This document shows, one piece after another, positions 54,628 to 64,000 of a DNA stretch of 64,000 nt (position 1 is its first letter; the number at the start of each line of letters is the position of its first letter). Both the position numbers and the translations under genes were made by a program. The DNA comes from Diphasiastrum complanatum (lineage: Eukaryota > Streptophyta > Lycopodiopsida > Lycopodiales > Lycopodiaceae), in the NCBI GenBank assembly GCA_029204225.1, contig CM055093.1, forward strand, positions 33,540,525 to 33,604,524, in the 5' to 3' direction. Below the pieces are notes generated by a model, which saw only the letters and a program-made list of their open reading frames with translations, was not told where the DNA came from and did not search any database.

Positions 54628-57266
54628 ATGGCCTCCACTTACTCTTTTGATGACTCTGGCACCAAGAAGGTGATCCAGCGCAAAGTGCCATCCGCCACTC
54701 AGATTTGGGCTTTGCCTTCTGACGTCTTGATAAAATCTTGGCTTCAAACTGCTGGTCCTCTTCTTGAAGCAATGGATTTTTACCCACCGCTTTCTGTTCT
54801 GACATTAACATGGAACTTGTCCTTCATGCTTACGCTTCTTGGGATGTGCAGAAGTCGCGTTTCTACTTCTTATACCAAGGTACCACATACAAGGTATGGA
54901 TTAACGCAGACTCCATCGTCATCATAGGCATAATGTCCAGTGATCGCCAACCTATCTCCCACCGCTAGGCTAAGAGCATGATCAAGCCCTTTGTAACATA
55001 GATTGCCCCTAAAATCCCAATCTAGACTAACAACGGGTACTTGATAGAGGCTATCACGAACCCAATAATCCAAGCAGCTGCACATTTGATGAACAACTTT
55101 CTGGTTGTTTCAACATTTTGCAAGGACCATATCCAATCCAAGCTGCTCAGTCAAATTGTGGAGTCCTTCCTAGGATTTTCTGGCCCCACAGTAATGCCAT
55201 ATGATTGACATATTGTCCTTCTGCATGAACTAACCATTTCCATAAGATCTAACACAAGTGACCGTATCGCAGCAAGACCCATGTTGTGTAACTTTGCATG
55301 TGCACTACTCGAGGTGAGGGTACGCGGGTTCCACCAAGCCAACATTCTATTTGCCACCATTCCACATATTAACCTTTATCTTTCATCGTATGCATCCACC
55401 TCCACCCAACCTACAATCATTGACATGGTGGCCAACAAGAGAATGTGTGGCATTGCCCCCTCTTCATCTACTCCACCTGCTACCAGACATCGCACCACCT
55501 CCACCACTTCTATTTCTACCACCGTCACTTCTTCTTCTGTTCAGCCCTCCACTGCTGCTTCTGCTTCCATTCCTCTTTCATCTATACAAACTGTGTCTAT
55601 AGTTGTTTCTTCCTCTTTCACCCCATCCATCACTATCGCTTATTCCATATCTCCAATCTCTACATCCATTCCTATTCAGATTGACCCGATTTCCCAGATC
55701 TCTCTCGACACCCTGGCAAAATGAAGCTCATCCATCTTTCACCCCCATGCCAAGGTTCATCTCCCCCTTCCTCTCCTTCCATCCTCCAAACCACCCTCTA
55801 GTTCCCCTATGTTCCTCCCATTCTTCAGTTTGGACAATCTGTCCTTACCCCCGTTGCCGCTACTGCTTTTTTCACACCTCCCACCTCTCCAGTAAGGGTT
55901 GCCGAGGGCAACAAACCGTTGCCCAATGATGCATTTGTAAAGAGGGCAACAAACCGTTGCCCAATGACGCATTTGTAAAGACAATATTTATACCATCGCC
56001 AAATCATGCGAATTTAACCGCACCTGATGGTAGGAAATCTCCGAAGAAATTTGTTGAAGATGACGACGACACAGTACAGATCATCAGGGCCTCCACACAA
56101 CAACCCTGCTAGCACTGGCATACCGGCTGTTTCCACGAATCTCATGTAAGCCTACCAAGCCTTGGAGACTTATATCTAGGATGCGGTAGTAGCCAGAACC
56201 CCATTGGACAGTCGGGTACTACAATTGGCAACCAACAACACCCAGTTGTGAGCGGAAATCATGAAGCTGTAGCAAGAGTTGAGGATAGCTCTCAGCAACA
56301 CGAGCTCGATGGGCACTGGAAGATCACAAAGTTGCAACAAAAGGAAGACGACCTCAATCGTACATCCAAAGCTTCTTCAAAGCGCGTATGGATGCTTCAG
56401 CAAAGGTACAGGAGCTTCAATCTGAAGCATCCCAAAGGCTTGCCCCCCTCCAGGCGCAACTCTAGATATACAAAGCCGAAAATACATGTTTAGGAGCGAA
56501 GGTGCAAGCGCTACAAAGTGAAAATCTCGCCTAGTTAGCTCAACCCGCACCTGATACAAGACCACTATCCCAAGCATAAATGAATCTATTCCAGCATCAG
56601 GTGCAAGTATATAGCCAAACCTTCAACAGCTACCAAGCGAAGTTTGATAAATATAGGGCAAGCGCCAACCAAAAGCTCACTCAGGCAAAGCAAGCCCTCA
56701 AGGCCTGCCAACGTTTTATGGAGCAGAAATCTCAACTAGCCCCGGTGGTAATTCCAGCGCCACTCATCTTCGATGCTGCATAGACAAGCTCCAACTAGGA
56801 CAAGGGAAAACAAGCAGCAGAGGCAACTAGTCCAGATCAAAGATCGGGTGCACAAGATCAAGGCCCCCTTGATACAGGAATGGACAATCAACGTCAAGAT
56901 CAGAGCTAGGACATGGGTCCGAGCCAAAGCCAAGGGGAGGTCCAAGCCTCCAGATCTCGCGGCTCGAGATCCATACCTGCCAGCCATGCTTTTCAATGTC
57001 CAAAATTCGTGGAGGAGAAAATCAACGAGTTCCTAGCCAAGTATCTCCATGACTCCTCAAGAGGCGGCTGGCAACTATCATTTTCCCCCATAAAAGGCAA
57101 CGTGCTGCAAGCACTCCCTGCCCTCCAACCACAACCTGAGTGGCGCCAACAACTATTTGAATGGGATCCTGCGACCATCAGGACCTATGTGACCATTACC
57201 TACAGAGCAAGCAAACACACCTCTAGAGATTATAGGTGCATCGCTCCATTGACTAACTCTAGTTAA
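54628..57266 (+). pseudogene. Gyp-F extra ORF downstream of pol
   Basis: MASTYSFDDSGTKKVIQRKV, then VPSATQIWALPSDVLIKSWL, INMELVLHAYASWDVQKSRF, FLYQGTTYKVWINADS, NNGYLIEAITNPIIQAAAHL and a long Ser/Thr/Pro-rich region (55,400-55,720). A coiled-coil stretch with Gln-rich heptads follows (56,250-56,760), and a C-terminal module PKFVEEKINEFLAKYLHDSS, GWQLSFSPIKGN..PEWRQQLFEWDPATI. It is homologous to the Gyp-E ORF over the first part. Multiple frameshifts and stops are present. It fits a Tat-type extra ORF; a divergent gag is the alternative. Confidence 0.6.
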
Positions 57267-57860
57267 TAGATGAGTTACAAATACATGTAAACTATACCTT
57301 TAAAGTTACATTTTACTACGAGTTTAAACTACTCTAGTTTAAAATGGCAATTTGAATCTAGTCGATTCATGTAGGTGATTGGATTAAGGCTGTTCTAGGC
57401 ATCCTTTCAATTCTGGAGGTCTTGTCCTTTAATACAAGACAAGTCTTTAGAAATCATATCCCAAAAAATGACATAGACCTTTTCATAATATATAATTGTC
57501 CAGTGCATATCTCTATATTCGAGTTTATATTGCCATATTTGAGTAGATATAAATTATTTAGCAAATACATGGCATCACATATCCCCCTTCTCAAATTTGA
57601 AACGTCCTCACGAACATATAATCTTCATCTCGAGAATTGTTCATTCATTAGAAAAGAATACTTTCATATTGTTGAATAATTCTCCTTTTGAATATTCGTT
57701 AAGTCAAATGCAAAGATATTTCTTCCGTTGTTGAATATATGACCGTCATTTCTTATTTCAGAATCAGATGTTGAGTGGGTTGATTCAAAATAAATTTTAG
57801 CAAACATCATTGAATTGGCTTTGAATATCATTCACATGTGAGAGCTTAGCATCACATCAT
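57267..57860. other. No recognisable gene
   Basis: AT-rich DNA. Minus-strand frames are suggestive of continued decay of the neighbouring unknown gene (for instance YSTTEEISLHL against YSTTKEGLLLLE) but are too broken to call. Confidence 0.35.
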
Positions 57861-57878
57861 CAGCAACATATACAAGAA

Positions 57879-58555
57879 GACTTTAAACAAATATTTCATG
57901 TATTCATATCTTCATGCATTTTTTGAGCAATTTTCAAGTCTTTTTGGCACTCGAGCAATAATAAACCTTCTTTTGTTGTTGAGTATTTGCCGATAGGTAA
58001 ATTGTCGTATCATGACAATCTTACATGCAACAAAGTGCCATCAAATAATTCATGTACTAACTGAAAGTCTTCCTTAGAATCCTTGCGCAATGTAATTTGT
58101 TCGAACAAAAGGGATGAAAATTGTACAAATTTACACTTTACAAATAAGTTATGGACAAAAAATAATGTCTTAGCTGCAAAAGTTCCAAAGTGCTAATAGA
58201 TATAAGTATAGTTGGCTTTATATTCGCAATATTTGCCTCTGTCCTGTAAATTGTGCTTGATTTCAGCAAAGTAGTGAGAAATTTGTTGCTCCTAGTCAAT
58301 ACATATGTCATACAGCTCTGGGTATGCCATATTAATATTCAGCAAAAGACCCGCATCGTTGAATTCGTCCATATTCGCACGACCTTCTGGTATGTACAAG
58401 TTGAATTCTGCATGTTGCCTCCAAAATTTTCGATTCATATCGCTATGCTTCAAAAATTGGTACTCCTTTTTGGGTAGGTACCCTAAAGCATACATGCATG
58501 TAGAACCTATGTACAATTCTACTGACCCGAATGGCAAAACTTTGAATTTACCCTA
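57879..58555 (-). pseudogene. Unknown protein-coding remnant
   Basis: One minus frame stays readable for about 225 codons with only three stops. It opens after an ATCTAG acceptor: GKFKVLPFGSVELYIGSTCM, LPKKEYQFLKHSDMNRKFWR, QHAEFNLYIPEGRANMDEFN, then HYFAEIKHNLQDRGKYCEYK, HFGTFAAKTLFFVHNLF, SSLLFEQITLRKDSKEDFQL and YSTTKEGLLLLECQKDLKIA. Composition is that of a soluble globular protein. I do not recognise it; it is not a known retroelement domain. It may be a captured host gene or part of another element, cut on the right by the Gyp-H LTR. Confidence 0.5.
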
Positions 58556-58596
58556 GATTATGGCCCAACATAGACAACTTTTCTGTTCTATGCTAA

Positions 58597-59748
58597 TGTT
58601 GGCTGATTTTGACGAATCCCCAAGATGCTCGGATAGAGCTACCCAAGAGCACCTCTCAGACGAGACGAATGAAAGCTGAGATCCGAGTATGAGAGCCAAG
58701 GAATACTAGTAGTAATGACAAGCAAGAACTGTGTAAGCCTCGTGGTGAATCCTGAAAGATGGAATGGCCTCCAGAAGTATGTTGTTCGGTCTCTTCCCTA
58801 TGTAGGAACTAGTATTTCTAGGCAAATGTAATAAATGCAAGTAGACCCCTCTTAAAGAAAGTAGAGTGAGCCACCTTTTGATGGTGACCTCTAATGGAGA
58901 GCATTATTCCACTTGTAATTTGTGAAATGTGAAAATTCCACTAGGATGTCACTAAGGAGCTCTCTTGCTTATTTAAGAAACTCCCTCTTTTGTGAAGAGG
59001 AGCTTTTTGTGTATTGTATCTACTCCATGCTGAAACGAGAAGAGCCTTCACGAGTTTGGTGCATCCATTGAGCTCCTTGATCATGCTTGATTCTTGAGTG
59101 ATGCATTCATGATCTTGCCCTTCCCTCCTTTGTGTGTGGTTGTGGATTGTAGAGTGGATTAGATTTGTTGCTTTCTTAGAGTGGATTAGTCTTCTTTTCT
59201 TGTTTGTGGATTTATGTAGGAATCAACAATCAAGTAAACTAAATAGGCTAGAAATGTGGTATAAATCTTGCATATCCTCCGACATTCTAGTTCTTGATGT
59301 TCTTGGGATGTCCAAGAATCAAAAGACTGGCTGGTTTCTTGATTCTTGGACCTCTAAAATGTTGTAGATTAGTTCTTGTTTCTTGTTTTGTCAATTTATA
59401 CAAGTATAGTAGTGCTTAGGATCTGATTTAGTTCATTTTGTAGCAAAGTAGAAGTATGAATCCATCGTTGCTCAACCAAGTAGTAACGTAGATCATTTGT
59501 GAAACGCATTGGCTTGCATTTTGGTTGATTATGCATGTTCATTCAGTTCAAGAGAGACCCATCCGGATGTCCTCTAACAGGCTGAACACAATACTACAGA
59601 GATAATCTGTCCCTTCTGCCTGATTTTGGGCTTTAAACAAGAAAGAACATTTGTAAGCAAGAGCCCACCGTTTCTGCTGATAGGCAGAAGAAGAAGCAAG
59701 CAAAAGAACATTAGTAAACAAATTCTAAGGGCAGAGAATCTGTCAACA
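58597..59748 (+). repeat. Gyp-H 5' LTR
   Basis: TGTTGGCTGATT to CTGTCAACA, about 1,152 bp, followed two bases later by a primer site. Shares long blocks with 1,456-2,575. Confidence 0.8.
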
Positions 59749-59750
59749 TT

Positions 59751-59763
59751 TGGCACCGTTGCC
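59751..59763 (+). other. Gyp-H primer binding site (tRNA-Asp type)
   Basis: TGGCACCGTTGCC, one base from the TGGCGCCGTTGCC site used by Tat/Athila-type plant gypsy elements. Confidence 0.75.
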
Positions 59764-59924
59764 ACTTGACCTTAGACATATAATATTCAACCAAGTTCTC
59801 AATGCCCCTTACCTTCATGCTCCAGACTTATCAGAGCCCCATGCTCCCATCTCGACCGACGCACTAACTCCCATCTCAACTGGAGCCCATCGTCAAATCT
59901 CAACCGGAGGTGTGTTTTCTGAAA

Positions 59925-60235
59925 TATCGACCGACGGATTTTGATCAAATCTCGACCAACGGATTTCGATCAAATATTGAACGACGGGTTTCGATCAAAA
60001 TTGACCGACAAATTTCGATCAAATCTCGACCGACAGATTTCGATCAAATCTCGATCGACGGGTTTTGCTTAAATCTCGACCGACGGGTTTTGGCTGAAAT
60101 CTTGACAGATGGGCTTTCGCTGGAATCTCGACCGACGGGTTTTCTCTGGAATCTCGACCGACGTGTTTTCTCTGGAATCTCGACCGACGGGTTTCGATCC
60201 AATCTCAAATGACGGGTTTTGGGTCCAATCTCGAT
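59925..60235 (+). repeat. 25-bp tandem repeats in the Gyp-H leader
   Basis: Twelve units anchored on ACCGACGG at 59,930, 59,955, 59,980, 60,004, 60,029, 60,054, 60,079, 60,104, 60,131, 60,157, 60,183 and 60,208. The period is 24-27 bp. The usual unit is AATCTCGACCGACGGGTTTCGATC, with quasi-palindromic halves (TCGACCGA, TTCGATCAAA). Confidence 0.92.
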
Positions 60236-60699
60236 TGAATGGGTTCCTCACCATCTCAACCGGACCACATACATGCCAGAGCACATAACTTTCAAACAAG
60301 ATCTCTGATTGCCATTTTGACCAAACCATTAGAAAGTCCTTTTTATATTGAATCTCTTCTTCACTTCCTTATAGACCCTAAAAATCCAAAAACACCAAAA
60401 ACCCTAAAAAATCCAAAAACACCAAAAGCACATACCCAACACAAAAAAGACACAACAGTACCCAATGGACCAACATACAGATTCAAAATCCCATAAGACT
60501 ATCCATACAAGATCAGGTCCCCTATAGCTGAACAAATCAGACGTCATAGGTTCTACCGAATGCGGGCCCAAATACACGAGCCATCCACAAACCCATTCGA
60601 CAGACAAGAACCTGGTAGAGCTGAGTCTTCATGAGCACGACCCCATTTTTATGGTGTTGAATCCTCCCAGGTCAGAACCAGCCTTAATGGTACTTCTGC

Positions 60700-61815
60700 C
60701 ACTCACGGAGCTCATCTTGAGAGACGTACACCCAAGCTAGATCTACCAAAGTTTGATGGTACTTCAGACCCTCAAAGATTTTTGGGAATCTTTGAGAATG
60801 CATGTGCTGTGTATGGTGAAACATCTCCCGCTACTATGGTCCAATTGTTTTCGATGACCATGATCTCTAAAGCACGTGACTGGTTTTTTAACCTCGATCG
60901 TGAAGATAAGACAGACTAGTCAATTCTGAAGAGTCCTTTATCAAGCGCTTTAAGCCCTTTCGCTTGATAGAGAGCCCTTTTGTCAAATTGAGTAATATCA
61001 AGATGGCAAAAAATAAACGTGTACGAGACTATATCAAGCATTTCGAATGCCTCAAAAGTCAAGTACAAAAATAGCCCTCCGAATAGATGCTCAACATCTG
61101 GTTTTTAGTCAGCCTTCCAAGATGGATTAGACGCGAGCTTAGATCCAATGATGAATATATGAGCCTAAAATTAGCTATGTCTAATGCCATCAAAGAAGAA
61201 GATGAGGGATCAGATGTTGACGAATCCAGAGAAAAGAGAACACCACGTGCTCCTGTCCATGAGTCAAAGTCGATCGAGGATACCCAAGATCAGCTTTGAA
61301 AATCCCAGTTGGAGTTGCTTAATAGGCAACATCAACTACAAATGGAGAAACTCACCAATGAGTTTCAAACTATCCTGAAGTCTATCCAAAGTAGTATGCT
61401 TGGTCAACCAAACCCTGCAAAGGTACCTTATAGACGAAAACCAATATGGTGCCCACACTGCCGAGCTACGCATCCTGCTGATGCTTGTCCTTCATATCAA
61501 CCTATCCACGCACATATAGTCCAATGATATGAAGAACAACCGTCACCATCTGGACATTCCTTGACTTATCATGAATACTCACCAGAAAGTCCATAACCAT
61601 TTGTCATACAAGATGGCTATGCAGTTATACAAGGGCCATTGAACAACAGATGTTTCATCTGTGGTGAAATCGGCCATTTCATGGGTGATTGCCCAGTCAA
61701 GACCAAGTACCATGCCGAGAGTCCCGACTGTGTCAAAAAACACAGTTTTCAAGACTGTCCAAAACAACCCAACAAGATCCTACCTGCCCAACATGTTAGT
61801 TATGACTCCCAATAG
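60700..61815 (+). pseudogene. Gyp-H gag with zinc knuckle
   Basis: Gag core: PKLDLPKFDGTSDPQRFLGI, YGETSPATMVQLFSMTMISK, ARDWFFNLDRED, RLIESPFVKLSNIKMAKNKR, then LPRWIRRELRSNDEYMSL. A coiled-coil stretch (SQLELLNRQHQLQMEKLTNE) and two zinc modules follow: WCPHCRATHPADACP (about 61,446) and CFICGEIGHFMGDC (about 61,651). Several frameshifts and stops occur, and no protease or RT follows. Confidence 0.85.
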
Positions 61816-62837
61816 GATCCTCACGACAACACAACATGAGCACCATAACACCCAACAGTTAAACCTGCTGCTCACTCGAGAAGTTTCTTGCAAACTTCTA
61901 CATTACCATGCAATTCACTAGCTCCATAACGCAAAAGACATTGATATGACATGAGTACTTGTAGGAGGAAAGCAAAACTGATATTTCGTCATTTGCTACA
62001 ATGTCCAACCAAGAGAAACCTCCATAGCGAATTGACAATTTTTCTCCCCTTCTACAACCTCAAATCTATTTGTCTTTTCCCATGCTAATAAGATTTCCAA
62101 TGTGCCAATATACAATAAATCTAAGATTCAAAAATCCAGATAGAGATTCGATTATGAATCTCTTGCTTAGAGAGGTACTCAAGACATAGTTCCTCACCCA
62201 TACCTGCATCTCACACTATATCTTACAGCTTCTGCTATCAATGATGGTAGATTTTAGTGTCACCAACCCTGTCTTGTTTTGACAAGGGCATGTCAGAGTA
62301 AGTCTCACTACTCTACAAAACCAATGGCATATTGCAATTCTCAAGGTGAATTATACATGTTGATGAATGACTTTTTGTCTGACGAGTGCTCTACGGCTTT
62401 CACTCTCTGTAGCATTGGTATCTTCCTTGTTTATTTTTCATAATTTTGTGATTTGGTAATTTCTTCTAATTACATATCTTTTTCTAAATTTGTTTTTAGT
62501 TCATCAAGGATAGCCATTGAACAAGAGACATCATGTAGCGTATCTCAAGAATAACATGTCATTCCTCTAACAATCTTCAAATCACCTTATACAAAGTTTC
62601 GGATTTTTGAGCATATTCCAAATCTGCGAAGTACAGATCACGTTAGAGTTAATTCTTGCATGTCGTTGCCAAATTCATCTTCGAGTCAACTACAGCAAGA
62701 TCGAAACAAATTTAGGTAAAATCTGTTCAATCTTTAGTCCATTCACATGTTCAACGTGTTTTCAACTACGCGTTCCACACGCCGATCAAATCTTGAGCAT
62801 GAACAGTTACCAGCAACAACATCCCAACCAACAGATT
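61816..62837 (+). other. No recognisable gene
   Basis: Decayed DNA after the Gyp-H gag. No protease active site or RT motif was found. Confidence 0.4.
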
Positions 62838-62880
62838 TTTTTTTTTTTTTTTGTGGGGGGGGGGGGGGGGGGGGGGGGGA
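62838..62880. repeat. Poly-T/poly-G run
   Basis: About 15 T, one G, one T and then some 24 G. The boundary lies within degenerate DNA; such a homopolymer can also be an assembly or sequencing artefact. Confidence 0.85.
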
Positions 62881-63044
62881 GAGAGAGTGGATCTGCTTGG
62901 ATCCACTCGAGCAATTACGCTGTCAGCAACAACGTCAGCAAGATCGACAACCAAGGTCACAAGTCAAATATGAAAACGACAAGTTTAAGAGGATAGATGG
63001 GCAATCCAAAGTGACTCAATCAGAAGAAGTATTCCAATCACGAC

Positions 63045-63330
63045 GACCAGAGATTTTAAAGTTGATGACTGGGTATATCTTAGAATACCTAAGGATTCTA
63101 AGACTATGAGTACATGGAAGCATTATAAATTGTCTACGAGATATTGTGGACTGTTTCAGATTATAAAGAAAATTGGTTCTTTAGCTTACAAACTAGATAT
63201 TCAGAACAAGACTATAGCTCACCCCGTGTTTCATGTAAGTCGTTTAAAATTAAGTTTACATGAAGGTGACGTAGTTGGTTCAAAGGAAGATCTTACCCAT
63301 TTGGAGGACTCATCGCTTAGTGTTCCTTGA
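63045..63330 (+). pseudogene. Gyp-I pol C-terminus
   Basis: KHYKLSTRYCGLFQIIKKIG, SLAYKLDIQNKTIAHPVFHV, SRLKLSLHEGDVVGSKEDLT..LEDS. It is nearly the same as the end of Gyp-B pol (15,950-16,238), so both belong to one family. The sequence is joined at 63,045 to unrelated DNA. Confidence 0.85.
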
Positions 63331-63492
63331 AACTTGAAAAGGTACTTAGAACTAGAGATAACAATTGAGGAATCGTTCTATATCTGAGTGCTTCATCAGG
63401 TGGAAGGGACGGACAGAGGATGATGATTAATGGGAGAGGGTCGAAAGCATAAAGAAGAATTTCCCTGGTTTTCATTCTAGAGATAGAAATGG

Positions 63493-63510
63493 ATTAAGGG
63501 GGGGAGAAGG
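63493..63510 (+). other. Gyp-I polypurine tract
   Basis: ATTAAGGGGGGGAGAAGG, just before the LTR start at 63,511; the primer for plus-strand cDNA synthesis. Confidence 0.8.
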
Positions 63511-64000
63511 TTATGTCCATGTCCTGTACAAGGGAATCGGAATAATTCCTGATGTGGATAGCCGGTCACTCCAGTTGTATGTGATTATTAGTTATGCTAC
63601 GTCATTTTGGACATGGTCGTATTAAATAATTAATAATCATATGAGGGACCAAACCTATAATTGGACATAGGAGCACATGCATGGTGAAGACTGCTTTAAT
63701 GCAAGAATAGGAGGTCAATAGCTCAATTTAGTTTGCATGGGAATCTTAATGAGAATACTCTCTCTCTCTCTCTTGAGGAGAATAAGTCTAGTGGAAACTC
63801 GCCTATCCTCCTATTGTGAATTGTGATTCTTGAGCCAGTTTCTCCTCTCCTCTCTTGTGTTCTTCACTGTGGCTCGGGGGTGGATTGGTTAGGGTAATGA
63901 CTAGCCTCTCCATATTGTGGTTGGGTGGTTCATGCTCCATAAGTGTCCTTTTGGTTTGCGTGTGATTGGAATCTTGAAGATCTTCACTTGGTGGTTCTTA
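63511..64000 (+). repeat. Gyp-I 3' LTR, cut by window end
   Basis: Starts TTATGTCCATG after the PPT. The first 146 bp match 593-448 inverted. A short CT run lies at about 63,758-63,773. The end lies outside the window. Confidence 0.75.

Noticed and set aside
59910-60329. Repeat-encoded protein in the 25-bp array
   Set aside because: The 25-bp unit is not a multiple of three and frames differ between units; it lies in the untranslated leader.
62747-62996. Gly-rich frames
   Set aside because: They come from the poly-T/poly-G run.

Overview
The window is eukaryotic and reads as intergenic DNA of a land plant with a large, repeat-rich genome. The evidence is the retrotransposon mix: Ty1/copia and Ty3/gypsy elements with plant-type tRNA primer sites (initiator Met several times, an Asp-type site once). 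Interrupted genes have GT-AG introns and (CT)n-rich promoters. Fern, lycophyte or gymnosperm would all fit; the sequence does not decide. No bacterial genes, rRNA, tRNA or CRISPR were seen. Almost every coding stretch is a broken element gene.

Layout. 1-4.6 kb holds LTR remnants and a minus-strand gypsy integrase (Gyp-A). 3.9-16.2 kb is gypsy Gyp-B, split by copia Cop-1 (5,278-14,039), which is itself split by gypsy Gyp-C (8,910-12,899). 16.2-20.6 kb is gypsy Gyp-D debris, microsatellites and a copia protease scrap. 20.6-38.7 kb is the unusual part. It has two diverged copies of a convergent gene pair: an unknown gene (here ORF-X, + strand) facing a multi-exon ULP1/C48-protease-like gene (- strand). 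The second protease-like gene begins with a histone H3-like domain. Nearby lie an interrupted transposase-like gene, long (CT)n promoters, and arrays of inverted repeats with regular spacing. Gypsy Gyp-E (22.9-26.3 kb) sits between the two modules.

38.7-57.3 kb is a four-deep nest: gypsy Gyp-F (+) is cut by copia Cop-2 (39,527-53,326, -), which is cut by chromovirus-like gypsy Gyp-G (41,713-52,238, -), which is cut by copia Cop-3 (43,561-49,203, -). Duplicated target sites support each level. Cop-3 has two 862-bp LTRs with no difference found and is the youngest insertion. 57.3-64 kb holds an unknown broken gene, a gypsy with an Asp-type primer site and a 25-bp repeat leader (Gyp-H), and the end of another gypsy (Gyp-I) whose LTR start is also found inverted at the left edge of the window.

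Two themes stand out. First, the 20.6-38.7 kb modules look like parts of an uncharacterised multi-gene mobile element carrying a chromatin-like protein joined to a protease. Second, nearly every promoter, LTR or leader here carries its own short quasi-palindrome, repeated at a fixed spacing (25, 39 or about 69 bp), with a different core word in each family.
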